A stretch of 64,000 nucleotides of DNA from contig NZ_LT629843.1 of assembly GCF_900106785.1 (NCBI RefSeq), positions 285,036 through 349,035 of the forward strand, read 5' to 3'. The notes beneath the pieces are model-generated. The model made no database searches. It worked only from the letters and a program-made list of their open reading frames with translations, and was not told where the DNA came from. Positions 53,552 to 63,706 of the stretch are shown here, piece by piece (within the stretch, counting starts at the first letter, position 1; the number at the start of each line of letters is the position of its first letter). This DNA is from Prevotellamassilia timonensis. Lineage in GTDB: Bacteria > Bacteroidota > Bacteroidia > Bacteroidales > Bacteroidaceae. The translations under genes were made by a program, and so were the position numbers.

Positions 53552-53728
53552 TTATTCTACGACCGTTACTAAGTGGTGTACCTTGCGAATCATACCGCGT
53601 ACCTGGGGAGTGTCCTCCTTTTCAACGATACGGTTCATTTTGGTGAGACCAAGCGCATCGAGAGTTTGCTTTTGGTCCTTGGGAGCACCGATACGGCTCT
53701 TCGTCTGTTGTATCTTAATCGTTGCCAT
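53552..53728 (-). CDS. rpmD: 50S ribosomal protein L30
   Basis: 58 residues: [40 protein letters not shown] and the end [17 protein letters not shown] small ferredoxin-like fold protein at the 50S surface. It lies 6 bp after rpsE and 21 bp before rplO. Confidence 0.97.
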   Translation of the reverse strand: MATIKIQQTKSRIGAPKDQKQTLDALGLTKMNRIVEKEDTPQVRGMIRKVHHLVTVVE

Positions 53729-53734
53729 AATTCT

Positions 53735-54241
53735 TTATCCTCTGAATACTTTTTCCAAAGATACACCGCGGTGCTGAGCCACCGTGCGTGCATCACGCAT
53801 TTCACTCAAAGCCAAGATTGTAGCCTTAACGAGGTTGTGAGGATTTGAAGAACCCTTCGACTTAGCGAGCACATTCTTCACACCTGCACTCTCAAGCACG
53901 GCACGCATAGCGCCGCCGGCCACAACACCGGTACCTTCAGAGGCGGGGAGGATAAGCACCTCGGCACCACCGAAGCGAGCAGCCTGCTCGTGGGGAACTG
54001 TACCCTTGAGAACGGGAACCTTGACCAAATTCTTCTTTGCTGCCTCAACACCCTTGGCAATGGCGGCAGTAACTTCGCCAGCCTTGCCCAGGCCGTAACC
54101 AATGACACCCTTACCGTCACCAACCACTACAATAGCAGCGAAAGTGAAAGTACGGCCACCCTTGGTAACCTTGACAACACGATTGATAGCAACCAGTCTA
54201 TCCTTTAACTCTTCTGTATTTACGTTTACTCTGTTTGCCAT
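53735..54241 (-). CDS. rpsE: 30S ribosomal protein S5
   Basis: 168 residues. The N-terminal double-stranded RNA-binding fold has [20 protein letters not shown], and the C-terminal part has [20 protein letters not shown]. Takes part in decoding accuracy. Normal length. Confidence 0.99.
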   Translation of the reverse strand: MANRVNVNTEELKDRLVAINRVVKVTKGGRTFTFAAIVVVGDGKGVIGYGLGKAGEVTAAIAKGVEAAKKNLVKVPVLKGTVPHEQAARFGGAEVLILPASEGTGVVAGGAMRAVLESAGVKNVLAKSKGSSNPHNLVKATILALSEMRDARTVAQHRGVSLEKVFRG

Positions 54242-54249
54242 AATCTTAA

Positions 54250-54594
54250 TTAGAATTTAAGTCCGCCTTTGCGGGCACCATCAGCAACTTCTTTAACACG
54301 ACCATGGTAGAGGTAGCCGTTACGGTCGAAAACGACCTCGGTGATACCAGCAGCAATAGCCTTGGCAGCTACTGCCTCACCTACCTTGGCAGCCTGCTCC
54401 TTCTTAGGCATGGTCTCCATGCCGAGTGAAGAGGCTGATACGAGAGTTGAAGCGGTCTCGTCGTTGATAATTTGTACGTAGATCTGCTTGTTGCTGCGGA
54501 ATACAGTCAAACGGGGACGAGCAGCAGTGCCAGAGATCTTATTACGAACCCGATATTTAATTTTTACGCGTCTTTGTTCTTTTTTCGTAGTCAT
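54250..54594 (-). CDS. rplR: 50S ribosomal protein L18
   Basis: 114 residues: [36 protein letters not shown] and [20 protein letters not shown]. Binds 5S rRNA together with L5, and a 5S gene lies at the end of the window. Confidence 0.99.
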   Translation of the reverse strand: MTTKKEQRRVKIKYRVRNKISGTAARPRLTVFRSNKQIYVQIINDETASTLVSASSLGMETMPKKEQAAKVGEAVAAKAIAAGITEVVFDRNGYLYHGRVKEVADGARKGGLKF

Positions 54595-54611
54595 AATCTT
54601 AGAGATTTAAA

Positions 54612-55181
54612 TTACTTAGCACCAGCGGACTTACCAGACTTACGACGAATCTGCTCGCCCACATAGAGGATACCCTTACCCTTGTAAGGTTCAGGTTTGC
54701 GGAAAGAACGGATTTTTGCGCATACAAGACCGAGCAACTGCTTGTCGCAGCTCTCGAGAGAGATATACGGGTTTTTGTTTCGTTCAGACTTCGTCTCAAC
54801 CTTGATTTCGGGCGGCAACTGAAGGAAGATGCTGTGAGTGTAACCCAAAGCGAACTCAACGAGGTTGCCCTGGTTAGACACACGGTAACCTACACCTACG
54901 AGTTCCATTTCCTTCTTGTAACCTTCAGAAACACCAACAACCATGTTGTTTACCAGGGCACGGTACAAGCCGTGGAAAGCCTGCTTCTGCTTCTGTTCAA
55001 CAGTGTCGTTAGCTTCATCGATAGCGAAAGTGATTTCGTTATTCTCGATTGTGACGATGATGGAAGGATCAACAGCCTGGCTGAGCTCACCCTTCGGTCC
55101 TTTTACAGACACTACATTATCCTTCAGGGTAACTGTTACACCTGCAGGGATGTTAATCGGCAATTTACCTATTCTAGACAT
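54612..55181 (-). CDS. rplF: 50S ribosomal protein L6
   Basis: 189 residues, with the duplicated L6 fold: MSRIGKLPINIPAGVTVTLK at the start, VGVGYRVSNQGNLVEFALGY in the middle and KPEPYKGKGILYVGEQIRRK near the end. Near the factor-binding site of the 50S subunit. Confidence 0.99.
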   Translation of the reverse strand: MSRIGKLPINIPAGVTVTLKDNVVSVKGPKGELSQAVDPSIIVTIENNEITFAIDEANDTVEQKQKQAFHGLYRALVNNMVVGVSEGYKKEMELVGVGYRVSNQGNLVEFALGYTHSIFLQLPPEIKVETKSERNKNPYISLESCDKQLLGLVCAKIRSFRKPEPYKGKGILYVGEQIRRKSGKSAGAK

Positions 55182-55196
55182 TTTGTTCCTCCTTTA

Positions 55197-55592
55197 TTAG
55201 TATACGTAGCAAAGAACTTCGCCGCCGATCTTCAAGTCGGCAGCAGCCTTATTTGTCATTACACCCTTCGAAGTAGAGATGATGGCAACACCAAGGCCGT
55301 TGATAACACGGGGCATTTCGCGGTAGCCAGTATACTTACGCATACCAGGCTTTGAAACGCGAGTGAGGCTCTTGATAGCGTTCACCTTAGTCTGGGGGTT
55401 GTACTTGAGGGCGATTTTGATGGTGCCCTGAGCACCATCCTCCTCAAACTTGTAGTTGAGGATATAACCCTGATCGAAGAGGATCTTAGTGATATCCTTC
55501 TTCAAGTTTGACGCAGGCACTTCAACCACACGGTGCTTTGCCTGGATAGCATTACGCAAGCGCGTAAGATAATCTGCTATAGGATCAGTCAT
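55197..55592 (-). CDS. rpsH: 30S ribosomal protein S8
   Basis: 131 residues: MTDPIADYLTRLRNAIQAKH, KPGMRKYTGYREMPRVINGL and the STSKGVMTNKAA RNA-binding end. In other bacteria S8 is the repressor of this part of the operon; a small hairpin lies just upstream (55615-55629), the only sizeable gap in this segment. Confidence 0.99.
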   Translation of the reverse strand: MTDPIADYLTRLRNAIQAKHRVVEVPASNLKKDITKILFDQGYILNYKFEEDGAQGTIKIALKYNPQTKVNAIKSLTRVSKPGMRKYTGYREMPRVINGLGVAIISTSKGVMTNKAAADLKIGGEVLCYVY

Positions 55593-55614
55593 TTTAATTG
55601 AATTGTTTAATTAA

Positions 55615-55629
55615 TCGGGGCTACCCCGA
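55615..55629 (-). promoter_or_regulatory. Hairpin in the 68-bp rpsN-rpsH spacer
   Basis: TCGGGG / CCCCGA with a 3-nt loop. The rpsN-rpsH gap is the widest in the operon. It could be an internal control or processing site; this is inference only. Confidence 0.3.
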
Positions 55630-55660
55630 CAATATTAAATAATAAGTGGATTGTTGTTCT

Positions 55661-55963
55661 TTACCAGCTGGCCTTCTTTACGCCGGGGATCAAGCCGTTA
55701 GAAGCCATTTCGCGGAACTGGATACGAGACAAACCGAAGAGGCGGATATAACCCTTAGGACGACCCGTAATCTTGCAGCGGTTGTGCAGACGGATAGGAT
55801 TGGCGTTGCGAGGGATCTTCTGGAGCTTGCGAGCAGCCTCGTAAGCCTCCACGGGATCATTCGACTTATTGACAATTTCCTTGAGCGCTGCACGCTTGGC
55901 GGCGTACTTAGCGACGAGCTTGGCACGCTTAACCTCGCGTGCCTTCATTGACTCTTTTGCCAT
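55661..55963 (-). CDS. rpsN: 30S ribosomal protein S14
   Basis: 100 residues, the long zinc-independent (C-minus) form, without CxxC pairs. Ends [20 protein letters not shown] then [11 protein letters not shown]. Situated between rplE and rpsH. Confidence 0.99.
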   Translation of the reverse strand: MAKESMKAREVKRAKLVAKYAAKRAALKEIVNKSNDPVEAYEAARKLQKIPRNANPIRLHNRCKITGRPKGYIRLFGLSRIQFREMASNGLIPGVKKASW

Positions 55964-55972
55964 AGTTTCGAA

Positions 55973-56524
55973 TTAGTTTTTAGCGTTTTTGAAAGGGAGA
56001 CCAAATTCCTTGAGCAAAGCATAGCCCTCTTCATCAGTCGGAGCCGAAGTCACGAAGGTGATGTTCATACCAAGGATGCGGTCGATAGTATCGATGTTAA
56101 TTTCAGGGAAGATGATCTGCTCCTGAATACCGAGCGTATAGTTACCGCGGCCATCGAACTTGCTTTCAATACCCTTGAAGTCGCGGATACGGGGCAAAGC
56201 CACGCGTACGAGCTTCTCCAAAAATTCGTACATACGTTCACGGCGCAGTGTAACCATTACACCGATAGGCATCTTCTTACGAAGCTTGAAGTTAGCAACG
56301 TCCTTCTTTGACACCGTAGCCACAGCCTTCTGGCCAGTGATGGCAGTGAGTTCGTTGATAGCCACGTCGATGATCTTCTTGTCAGCGGTAGCAATACCAA
56401 GACCCTGGTTGATAACGATCTTCTTCAGTGCGGGGATCTGCATTGATGAAGAATAGTTGAACTGCTTCATCAGAGCCGGGGCAATGCGCTCTGCATATTC
56501 CTTCTTAAGTTGTGCTGTATTCAT
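55973..56524 (-). CDS. rplE: 50S ribosomal protein L5
   Basis: 183 residues: [60 protein letters not shown] and [20 protein letters not shown]. Binds 5S rRNA and contacts S13. Its start codon overlaps the rplX stop codon by one base. Confidence 0.99.
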   Translation of the reverse strand: MNTAQLKKEYAERIAPALMKQFNYSSSMQIPALKKIVINQGLGIATADKKIIDVAINELTAITGQKAVATVSKKDVANFKLRKKMPIGVMVTLRRERMYEFLEKLVRVALPRIRDFKGIESKFDGRGNYTLGIQEQIIFPEINIDTIDRILGMNITFVTSAPTDEEGYALLKEFGLPFKNAKN

Positions 56525-56844
56525 TACTTAATCTCCTCTCCTGATTTTTTAGCGAAACGTACCAACTTGCCTTCATCGTTCTTGCGGCGACCGATGCGAG
56601 TGGGCTTGCCAGTCTTGGGGTCAACTACGTTCAGATTAGAAATGTGAATGGGAGCCTCCATCTTAACGATGCCACCCTGGGGGTTCTTTGCGCTTGGCTT
56701 CTGGCTCTTAGACACCATGTTAACGCCTTCAACGATAGCACGCTGCTTTTCTACGAGGACCTTGGTAACCTTACCAGTCTTGCCCTTGTCTTCACCGGCG
56801 TTTACATAAACGGTGTCGCCTTTTTTGATATGTAACTTACTCAT
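56524..56844 (-). CDS. rplX: 50S ribosomal protein L24
   Basis: 106 residues with the KOW motif near the start ([20 protein letters not shown]) and [20 protein letters not shown]. An early assembly protein near the tunnel exit. Confidence 0.99.
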   Translation of the reverse strand: MSKLHIKKGDTVYVNAGEDKGKTGKVTKVLVEKQRAIVEGVNMVSKSQKPSAKNPQGGIVKMEAPIHISNLNVVDPKTGKPTRIGRRKNDEGKLVRFAKKSGEEIK

Positions 56845-56864
56845 TACTTTCTTTGAAATCTTGA

Positions 56865-57230
56865 TTAAAGTACTTCAGGTGCCAAAGACACGACCTTCAT
56901 GTTGACAGCGCGGAGTTCACGAGCCACCGGGCCGAAGATACGACTACCCCTCAGTTCGCCTGCATTGTTAAGGAGAACGCAAGCATTGTCATCAAAACGG
57001 ATGTAGGAACCATCAGCACGACGGATTTCCTTCTTAGTACGTACGATCAAAGCCTTTGATACGGCACCTTTCTTAATATCACTCGACGGGATCACGTTCT
57101 TTACAGAAACGACAATCACATCACCGACTGAAGCGTAACGACGCTTCGTACCACCGAGAACGCGGATGCAGAGAGCCTCGCGTGCGCCGCTGTTGTCGGC
57201 AACTGTCAATCTTGATTCTGCTTGTATCAT
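56865..57230 (-). CDS. rplN: 50S ribosomal protein L14
   Basis: 121 residues: [40 protein letters not shown] and [20 protein letters not shown]. Located at the subunit interface. Two bases after rpsQ. Confidence 0.99.
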   Translation of the reverse strand: MIQAESRLTVADNSGAREALCIRVLGGTKRRYASVGDVIVVSVKNVIPSSDIKKGAVSKALIVRTKKEIRRADGSYIRFDDNACVLLNNAGELRGSRIFGPVARELRAVNMKVVSLAPEVL

Positions 57231-57232
57231 AA

Positions 57233-57490
57233 TTATTTAGCTCTTTCTACAATTTCAACAACTCTCCAACGCTTAGTCTTGCTCAAGGGACGAGTCTCCA
57301 TAATGAGCACTGTATCGCCCACGTTGCAGTCGTTCTTCTCATCATGAGCGTGATACTTCTTTGTCTTGGAGATGAATTTACCGTAAATGGGGTGCTTCTC
57401 TTTGAACTTAGCAGCCACAACAATGGTTTTGTCCATTTTGTTGCTAATAACAACACCCTGTCTTGTTTTTCTTAAGTTTCTAGCTTCCAT
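57233..57490 (-). CDS. rpsQ: 30S ribosomal protein S17
   Basis: 85 residues from the ATG at 57490: [40 protein letters not shown] and the end [15 protein letters not shown]. An in-frame ATG three codons earlier (57499) is possible; I prefer 57490 because relatives start with MEARNLRK and the spacing to rpmC is better. Confidence 0.96.
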   Translation of the reverse strand: MEARNLRKTRQGVVISNKMDKTIVVAAKFKEKHPIYGKFISKTKKYHAHDEKNDCNVGDTVLIMETRPLSKTKRWRVVEIVERAK

Positions 57491-57501
57491 CTGGACCATT
57501 A

Positions 57502-57696
57502 TTACTTGTTAAGTTCGATTTCTCTCAACACTGTCTTCATCTGCGCGATCGTGCGACGAGCGGCCTTGATCTGTGAAGGATTTTCCAGAGGAGAGATGCT
57601 GTGGTTGAGCACCAACTGATTGTATTTTGCAACCTCTTCAGCAATGCGCTGTGACAGCTCTGCTGCGGGGATTTGACGAATTTCTGAAATCTTCAT
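57502..57696 (-). CDS. rpmC: 50S ribosomal protein L29
   Basis: 64 residues, two helices: [20 protein letters not shown] and [20 protein letters not shown]. Located at the tunnel exit next to L23. Two bases after rplP. Confidence 0.98.
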   Translation of the reverse strand: MKISEIRQIPAAELSQRIAEEVAKYNQLVLNHSISPLENPSQIKAARRTIAQMKTVLREIELNK

Positions 57697-57698
57697 GC

Positions 57699-58124
57699 TT
57701 AGGCGTTTTTGTCGTAGTCGTGTCTAACAACGAATTTAGTAGTAACGGGCAGCTTCTGAGCAGCCAGGCGGAGAGCCTCCTTGGCCACTTCGAAAGGCAC
57801 ACCTTCGATTTCGAAGATGATACGGCCCGGAGTGATGGGGAATACGTAGCCCACGGGATCACCCTTACCCTTACCCATACGTACATCGGCAGGCTTCTTG
57901 GTGATTGGTTTGTCGGGGAAGATACGAATCCAGCTCTGACCCTCACGCTGCATGTAGCGTGTCATAGCGATACGGGCTGCTTCGATTTGACGACCGGTAA
58001 GCCAGTGCGTATCGAGGCTCTTGATGCCGAAGCTACCAAAAGCAAGCTGGTTGCCACGCTGTGCGTTACCCTTGCAACGGCCTTTTTGCGGTCTTCTGTA
58101 TTTTGTTCTTTTCGGTTGTAACAT
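57699..58124 (-). CDS. rplP: 50S ribosomal protein L16
   Basis: 141 residues: [40 protein letters not shown] and [20 protein letters not shown]. Contacts tRNA at the A site and is needed for peptidyl transfer. Confidence 0.99.
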   Translation of the reverse strand: MLQPKRTKYRRPQKGRCKGNAQRGNQLAFGSFGIKSLDTHWLTGRQIEAARIAMTRYMQREGQSWIRIFPDKPITKKPADVRMGKGKGDPVGYVFPITPGRIIFEIEGVPFEVAKEALRLAAQKLPVTTKFVVRHDYDKNA

Positions 58125-58146
58125 AATACTCTAACTGAAAATCTGA

Positions 58147-58875
58147 TTAGCGATTGTTGTTTCTCTTGTTGCGGAACTTGCGGCCACCGTTAAAGTTGCC
58201 GTTGCCACGTGACTCCTTCTCCTGAGTGAAGTTAGGAGCGAGGTCGCGCTTGCCATAAACTTCGCCACGGCAAACCCATACCTTGATACCGAGCAGACCC
58301 ACCTTGGTGAGAGCCTCACACTGGCAGTAGTCGATGTCGGCACGCAGCGTGTGCAGCGGAGTACGGCCTTCCTTGAACATTTCCTTACGTGCCATTTCAG
58401 CGCCGTTCAAACGGCCGCAGATCTGCACCTTGATACCCTCAGCGCCCATGCGCATAGCGTTGGCAATAGCCATCTTGATAGCGCGGCGGTAAGCGATTTT
58501 GCCTTCAACCTGGCGGGCAATGCTCTTACCCACGATGTTAGCATCGAGGTCAGGCTTCTTCACTTCGAAGATATTAATCTGAACGTCCTTGTCGGTAATC
58601 TTCTTCAGTTCTTCCTTCAACTTGTCAACTTCAGCGCCGCCCTTACCGATGATAAGGCCCGGACGTGAGGTGCACACAGTGATGGTGATGAGCTTCGGAG
58701 TACGTTCGATAACGATACGAGATACACTGGCTTTAGCCAAGCGAGCGTCGAGATACTTGCGGATCTTGCTGTCTTCGAGGATATTGTCACCGAAGTTACG
58801 GCCACCGAACCAATTAGAATCCCAACCGCGAATAATACCAAGTCGGTTACTTATCGGATTTACTTTCTGTCCCAT
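58147..58875 (-). CDS. rpsC: 30S ribosomal protein S3
   Basis: 242 residues: [22 protein letters not shown] domain with [20 protein letters not shown], and the C-terminal domain with [20 protein letters not shown]. The tail is rich in Gly, Asn and Arg. Lines the mRNA entry channel. Confidence 0.99.
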   Translation of the reverse strand: MGQKVNPISNRLGIIRGWDSNWFGGRNFGDNILEDSKIRKYLDARLAKASVSRIVIERTPKLITITVCTSRPGLIIGKGGAEVDKLKEELKKITDKDVQINIFEVKKPDLDANIVGKSIARQVEGKIAYRRAIKMAIANAMRMGAEGIKVQICGRLNGAEMARKEMFKEGRTPLHTLRADIDYCQCEALTKVGLLGIKVWVCRGEVYGKRDLAPNFTQEKESRGNGNFNGGRKFRNKRNNNR

Positions 58876-58880
58876 ATCGA

Positions 58881-59279
58881 TTAGTCATTTGTTTTAGTAC
58901 CCACGAACAAAGTTACGTGGTTTGAACGTTTACGAATTCTATAACCTCTACCCTGCGGAGCCGGACGCATGCGCTTGAGCGTAACACCCTCGTCAACAAA
59001 AATCTTGGTTATATACAATTCGCCATCTTCAGCCTTGCGATCGTTCTTCTGTTCCCAGTTAGCGATTGCAGAACGCAACAGCTTTTCGAGTACTTCAGAA
59101 GCAGCCTTCTTAGAGAACTTGAGTGTGCCGAGGGCGCGATTCACCTCCATGCCGCGAACCATGTCAACAACATAGCGCATCTTGCGGGGTGAGGAGGGAA
59201 CATTTTGCAATTTAGCAAAATATTGGGTCTTCAGGGCTTCCTTTCTTTTTTCAGCCGCTAATCTTTTTCTTGCTCCCAT
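58881..59279 (-). CDS. rplV: 50S ribosomal protein L22
   Basis: 132 residues: a basic N-terminus ([17 protein letters not shown]), [20 protein letters not shown] and [20 protein letters not shown], the hairpin that reaches into the peptide tunnel. Slightly extended N-terminus, as in relatives. Confidence 0.98.
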   Translation of the reverse strand: MGARKRLAAEKRKEALKTQYFAKLQNVPSSPRKMRYVVDMVRGMEVNRALGTLKFSKKAASEVLEKLLRSAIANWEQKNDRKAEDGELYITKIFVDEGVTLKRMRPAPQGRGYRIRKRSNHVTLFVGTKTND

Positions 59280-59323
59280 TATTTATTGTTTCTTTTTATT
59301 ATCTGTGGATTGAAAGGTCCTGC

Positions 59324-59593
59324 TTACTTCTTCTTGTTACCAGCATGACCGCCAAACTTGCGGGTGGGTGCGAACTCACCGAGCTTGTGGCCGACCATGT
59401 TTTCAGTAACATAAACAGGGATGAATTTGTTTCCGTTGTGAACAGCAATGGTATGACCAACAAAGTCGGGCGATATCATTGAAGCTCTGGCCCATGTCTT
59501 CACCACGTTTTTCTTACCGCTTTCGTTCATGGCAAGAACCTTCTTTTCGAGAGAGACTGCGATGTACGGGCCTTTTTTAAGAGAACGACTCAT
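59324..59593 (-). CDS. rpsS: 30S ribosomal protein S19
   Basis: 89 residues: [40 protein letters not shown] and [18 protein letters not shown]. Located in the 30S head next to S13. Confidence 0.99.
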   Translation of the reverse strand: MSRSLKKGPYIAVSLEKKVLAMNESGKKNVVKTWARASMISPDFVGHTIAVHNGNKFIPVYVTENMVGHKLGEFAPTRKFGGHAGNKKK

Positions 59594-59626
59594 AAATTCT
59601 TCTTGTTTTAGTGCTTGTTACGCTTG

Positions 59627-60451
59627 TTACTTTTTACGTCTTTCGATGATGTACTTGTTCGACTGCTTCTTAGGAGCTCTTGTCTTCAAGCCCTTAGCAT
59701 ACAAACCTGTACGTGAACGTGGGTGACCACCACTCTGACGGCCTTCACCACCACCCATCGGGTGATCAACAGGGTTCATTACAACACCACGGTTGTGCGG
59801 ACGACGTCCCAACCAGCGTGAGCGACCTGCCTTACCTGAAGATTCGAGAGCATGATCTGAGTTACCAACGCTACCGATTGTAGCCTTGCAAGCACTGAGG
59901 ATCTGGCGAGTTTCGCCTGAGGGCAACTTAATCACACAATACTTGCCTTCACGTGAAGTAAGCTGTGCAAAGTTACCAGCTGAGCGAACGAGCAGAGCGC
60001 CCTGTCCAGGACGGAGCTCAATGTTGTGGATAACGGTACCGACGGGAATGTTCTGCAAGGGAAGTGCGTTACCAACTTCGGGAGCAGCCTCGGCACCAGA
60101 CATGAGCTGGTCGCCAACCTTCAATCCATTAGGAGCGATAATATAACGCTTTTCACCATCAGCATAGAAGAGCAATGCGATGCGAGCCGAACGGTTAGGA
60201 TCATACTCGATTGTCTTCACAACTGCGGGTACACCATCTTTCTCACGCTTAAAGTCGATGAAGCGGAACTTTCTCTTGTGGCCACCACCAAGATAACGCA
60301 TAGTCATCTTACCAGTGTTGTTGCGGCCGCCTGAGATGCGCTTACCGTAAACGAGAGATTTTTCTGGTACGGATGCAGTAATTTCTTCGAACGTACCAAT
60401 AATCTTGTGTCTCTGGCCCGGTGTAGTGGGCTTAAATTTACGTACTGCCAT
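59627..60451 (-). CDS. rplB: 50S ribosomal protein L2
   Basis: 274 residues: [40 protein letters not shown], and the conserved [20 protein letters not shown] near the C-terminus with the essential histidine. Needed for subunit joining and the peptidyl transferase region. Confidence 0.99.
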   Translation of the reverse strand: MAVRKFKPTTPGQRHKIIGTFEEITASVPEKSLVYGKRISGGRNNTGKMTMRYLGGGHKRKFRFIDFKREKDGVPAVVKTIEYDPNRSARIALLFYADGEKRYIIAPNGLKVGDQLMSGAEAAPEVGNALPLQNIPVGTVIHNIELRPGQGALLVRSAGNFAQLTSREGKYCVIKLPSGETRQILSACKATIGSVGNSDHALESSGKAGRSRWLGRRPHNRGVVMNPVDHPMGGGEGRQSGGHPRSRTGLYAKGLKTRAPKKQSNKYIIERRKK

Positions 60452-60458
60452 TATTTAT

Positions 60459-60749
60459 TTAGATATTGCTGTAGAAATCGATGGTTTCGCCCTCTTTGAG
60501 GGTTACGATAGCCTTCTTGAAAGCATTGCTGCGGCCACGCACGAGGCCGGCCTTAGTGTAGCGGGCCTTAGACTTGCCAGCATACTTGATTGTGTTCACG
60601 CTCAACACGCTCACACCATACAATGCCTCAACTTCTGCCTTAATCTGAAGTTTGTTAGCCTCAGGACGCACGATAAAACTGAATTGGTTCAGCTTGTCAG
60701 TAAGCGTATTGGCCTTTTCAGACACGAGGGGTTTGATAATGTATGCCAT
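60459..60749 (-). CDS. rplW: 50S ribosomal protein L23
   Basis: 96 residues: MAYIIKPLVSEKANTLTDKL, IKAEVEALYGVSVLSVNTIK and RGRSNAFKKAIVTLKEGETI. The docking site at the tunnel exit for trigger factor and SRP. Confidence 0.98.
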   Translation of the reverse strand: MAYIIKPLVSEKANTLTDKLNQFSFIVRPEANKLQIKAEVEALYGVSVLSVNTIKYAGKSKARYTKAGLVRGRSNAFKKAIVTLKEGETIDFYSNI

Positions 60750-60764
60750 TTTCTGTTGCTATTA

Positions 60765-61394
60765 TTACTTGTTTAAGACAGACTCGATTGCTGAAAGAGC
60801 GCTTTCTGTCACAACCATTGAAGCGGCGTTGAGCACACCATAAGTGTTGATGTCAGAGGCGATAGCCACCTTAGCGTTCTGAATGTTGCGAGCTGACAAA
60901 TATACATTTTTATCGGCACCGGGAAGAACAAAGAGAACCTTCTTGTCAGCAACCTTAAGGTTGTTCAAGGTTTCAACAAAAGTCTTTGTCTTAGGAGCTT
61001 CGAAAGTAAAGTCCTCAACCACTACGATAGCATTCTCCTGAGCCTTGTAGCTAAGAGCGCTGCGGCGTGCGAGAGCCTTCATCTTCTTGTTGAGCTTGAA
61101 GCTGTAGTTACGGGGTTTCGGACCGAACACACGTGCACCACCTACGAGTACGGGTGAGTTGATATCACCACGGCGTGCGCCGCCACCGCCCTTCTGACGG
61201 CCGAGCTTGCGGGTTGAACCGCTCATCTCACTTCTTTCCTTCGACTTAGCTGTACCCTGACGCTGAGCAGCGAGATACTGCTTCACATCGAGGTAGATAG
61301 CGTGGTCGTTCGGCTCAATGCCAAATACACTGTCGTTCAGTGTCACCTTGCGGCCGGTATCTTCACCTTTGATATTGAATACACTAACTTCCAT
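60765..61394 (-). CDS. rplD: 50S ribosomal protein L4
   Basis: 209 residues: [40 protein letters not shown] in the long tunnel loop, and [20 protein letters not shown]. In E. coli L4 also represses this operon through the leader; here the leader at 62016-62155 is a candidate site but is not shown to be one. Confidence 0.99.
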   Translation of the reverse strand: MEVSVFNIKGEDTGRKVTLNDSVFGIEPNDHAIYLDVKQYLAAQRQGTAKSKERSEMSGSTRKLGRQKGGGGARRGDINSPVLVGGARVFGPKPRNYSFKLNKKMKALARRSALSYKAQENAIVVVEDFTFEAPKTKTFVETLNNLKVADKKVLFVLPGADKNVYLSARNIQNAKVAIASDINTYGVLNAASMVVTESALSAIESVLNK

Positions 61395-61397
61395 TGC

Positions 61398-62015
61398 TTA
61401 CTTCTCGATAATTACGATTGAACCTTTGCAACCGGGAACAGAACCCTTGATAAGGAGCAGGTTATGTTCGGGGATTACCTTTAACACTTTCAGGTTTTGA
61501 GTAGTCACGCGGTCGCCACCCATCTGGCCACCCATGCGCAGACCCTTGAAAACCTTGGCGGGGTAAGAACAAGCACCGATAGAACCGGGCTTGCGCAGAC
61601 GGTCGTCCTGACCGTGAGTGCTCTGGCCTACACCACCAAAACCGTGACGCTTCACAACGCCTTGGAAACCCTTACCCTTAGAGGTACCAATCACGTCTAC
61701 AAAAGCAGCGTCATTGAACAGCTCTACTGTAAGAGTGTCACCCAGGTTCAATTCCTGATCAAAGCCCTTGAACTCAGCCAAGTGACGCTTGGGGGTAACA
61801 CCAGCCTTCTTAAAGTGGCCCATCAAAGGAGCAGAAGTGTTCTTCTCCTTAGCTTCCTGGAAACCAACCTGAACGGCTGCATAGCCATCTTTCTCGACGG
61901 TCTTAATTTGCGTTACCACGCAAGGACCTACTTCGATAACAGTGCATGGCACATTCTGGCCCTCGGCACTGAAAACGGATGTCATTCCGATTTTTTTTCC
62001 TAATAATCCTGGCAT
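61398..62015 (-). CDS. rplC: 50S ribosomal protein L3
   Basis: 205 residues: [40 protein letters not shown] and [20 protein letters not shown]. Starts 50S assembly and approaches the peptidyl transferase centre. It is the first gene of the operon here: rpsJ, which normally precedes it, is not in the 590 bp upstream, and a full promoter stands there instead. Confidence 0.99.
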   Translation of the reverse strand: MPGLLGKKIGMTSVFSAEGQNVPCTVIEVGPCVVTQIKTVEKDGYAAVQVGFQEAKEKNTSAPLMGHFKKAGVTPKRHLAEFKGFDQELNLGDTLTVELFNDAAFVDVIGTSKGKGFQGVVKRHGFGGVGQSTHGQDDRLRKPGSIGACSYPAKVFKGLRMGGQMGGDRVTTQNLKVLKVIPEHNLLLIKGSVPGCKGSIVIIEK

Positions 62016-62155
62016 TTCAGTCTTATGAAAATAATATGAAAATTGTTTTATGTTCCGTCGCCCAATGTCCCGTCTCAGGTATGGGTCGGAGGGTTATTAC
62101 TAACCTGGGAGTCGCAACTCCCTCAAAACAAAGCAGTTTTCTTATGTTTCCTACT
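62016..62155 (-). promoter_or_regulatory. Leader of the ribosomal protein operon
   Basis: About 140 nt between the predicted transcription start and rplC. It contains a hairpin GGGAGT-TGCG-ACTCCC (62107-62122) and a G-rich partner segment. This is a possible autoregulatory site for an operon-encoded ribosomal protein. No known leader family was recognised. Confidence 0.4.
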
Positions 62156-62163
62156 TTCGGTGT

Positions 62164-62195
62164 GCAAAGTTACCACTTTTTTGTTACACCACAAA
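62164..62195 (-). promoter_or_regulatory. Near-ideal promoter of the rplC operon
   Basis: On the minus strand TTTG (62195-62192), exactly 19 bp, then TAACTTTGC (62172-62164), a full match to the Bacteroidetes consensus. It supports rplC as the true start of this operon. Confidence 0.85.
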
Positions 62196-62608
62196 CATTT
62201 CCCACTTTTTTCTCTTAAAATCAACGATTTAAGCACCAAACACGCACCCTTCCACGCCACAATTACAATAATTAACACCCTGGCACCTCAAAAACCGCCC
62301 CACACACCGCCCCACACACCACAACACACAGCCGCAAGCACCCCCATCGAGGCTGCCCGCGGCTGCACATTCAGAGTGGTTCTAATAAGTCTGAAATAGC
62401 TCTTTGTACACTGTCCAAAGTGTGTTTTTGAAAGTTCGGGAGGGAGTATAGCGTGCCGTGTAACCGAACAAACTTTCAAAAAGACACTTCTGAGCGCCTG
62501 CAAATCCCCATTTCAGAATAGCAGAACTCTAAAAACAGAACTGTCAGAACCACCCTTACGCTACCAGGCCACCGCCCGCGCACAACAAGCGCCAGGCAGC
62601 CGCCACAC
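62196..62608. other. Gap between the ribosomal operon and the next gene
   Basis: No gene is supported here. It holds low-complexity A/C-rich sequence (CCGCCCCACACA repeated near 62297) and an inverted repeat: AAGTGTGTTTTTGAAAG (62418-62434) with CTTTCAAAAAGACACTT (62473-62489), one mismatch. Weaker outer arms (GTGGTTCT near 62376, AGAACCAC near 62547) suggest a larger palindrome of about 180 bp, which may be another miniature element. Confidence 0.5.
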
Positions 62609-63490
62609 CTATTCCTTAAATTCCCAGCGGAACGTGCTATAAGCACACGACGTGGGCAAACTCCCATCATAATGATACACATGGCGCCTGCCGTCACTTC
62701 CCATGAAGTAGAGCGCCACATCACGCACACGTCCGTCGGCAGGTATCGCCACGGACACAATCTTGGCAAACTCCGCATCGGGGCACTCCAGCAAATAGTT
62801 CATGATGTAACCGTCACGCTCACCAGCCGGCACCGTGGCAGGCACATTCATATACAGCACCTCGTACGTCACACGCCCGTTCTCCACATCACGTTCAAGC
62901 GACATCGACGGCTTCTTGTCGGCCACCTGGCTCACCACGAACGAGGCCGGTATCACATACGTATAACTTGGGTCGGTGCCTGCCACCATAAACTGCACAG
63001 TCCAGTTGTCACTGCCCGAAGGGTGACCCACCGTAAAGGGCAACATACGGTACTTGCCCGCCTCACGCACCTGGAACTGTGCGTCTGGGCCCTCAACCAC
63101 CCCCATGCCGTCGGGGCCCTCCACCTCATAAGCCGGAGGCATGGTACACGTCTCAACAGGCTTGACACGCAGCAAACGGAAAAGGCTCTTCAGTGCCCAT
63201 ACACTCACATGCTGCCCCTTGGCCCCCACCGTCTCAATATTATACCACTTGGCATTGCCCGCACCAGCCAGCGCAAACAAATCGTCCTTGTAAGCACGCT
63301 TCACGGCCACCTTGGCAGCCTTGGCCGACGGCTTTGTCCGCATGGCCGGCCAATTACAACCGGCCACCACAAAGCTGCGCGGAGTTATCATGTTAAACGT
63401 AAAGCCTTGCGGCTGGGCCTTGACGCCCGCCACACCACAGAGCCACACCATGGCCGTGGCTATATAATAAGGTATAGTTGAATGTTTCAT
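62609..63490 (-). CDS. Secreted protein of unknown function, possible SH3-like N-domain
   Basis: 293 residues with a signal peptide (about 1-25, ends GVKAQ). Residues about 40-105 (NWPAMRTKPSAKAAKVAV, then KWYNIETVGAKGQHVSVWAL) resemble a bacterial SH3 domain of the kind that binds cell wall. The rest is beta-rich with no motif that I recognise. The last part (RRHVYHYDGSLPTSCAYSTF) is aromatic. It lacks the T9SS tag, so it is probably periplasmic. A -7 element (TATATTTGC, 63547-63539 on the minus strand) lies 49 bp upstream. Confidence 0.7.
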   Translation of the reverse strand: MKHSTIPYYIATAMVWLCGVAGVKAQPQGFTFNMITPRSFVVAGCNWPAMRTKPSAKAAKVAVKRAYKDDLFALAGAGNAKWYNIETVGAKGQHVSVWALKSLFRLLRVKPVETCTMPPAYEVEGPDGMGVVEGPDAQFQVREAGKYRMLPFTVGHPSGSDNWTVQFMVAGTDPSYTYVIPASFVVSQVADKKPSMSLERDVENGRVTYEVLYMNVPATVPAGERDGYIMNYLLECPDAEFAKIVSVAIPADGRVRDVALYFMGSDGRRHVYHYDGSLPTSCAYSTFRWEFKE

Positions 63491-63538
63491 TGCTTTGTTA
63501 CGTCAGTAAATGATAATAATATAATGTGTAATGCCACT

Positions 63539-63547
63539 GCAAATATA
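63539..63547 (-). promoter_or_regulatory. -7 element for the secreted SH3-like protein gene
   Basis: TATATTTGC on the minus strand matches TAnnTTTGC. The -33 box is not clear. Confidence 0.45.
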
Positions 63548-63633
63548 CAAAATGATGAGCAAACACCAGTACCCGCTGTCGCAAGCAGAAGTGCAAATGT
63601 ACAGATAAGCAATGCTTGCGTCCTGAAACAGCC

Positions 63634-63706
63634 TTTAACCTGTCAATCTGAATGAAAGCGCAAGCACTAAACGCTACCTCTAAACGCTAGTTCTAAACGC
63701 AAGCAC
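63634..63706. repeat. Terminal motif and left 13-bp iterons of family A copy 17
   Basis: TTTAACCTGTCAATCTGA (63634-63651) is followed by AAGCGCAAGCACT, AAACGCTACCTCT, AAACGCTAGTTCT and AAACGCAAGCACT, in 13-bp register up to the core. Confidence 0.85.

Noticed and set aside
62672..63481. 269-residue open frame on the plus strand
   Set aside because: It is antisense to the secreted SH3-like protein, which has a signal peptide and a -7 box; the plus frame is His- and Arg-rich and has neither.
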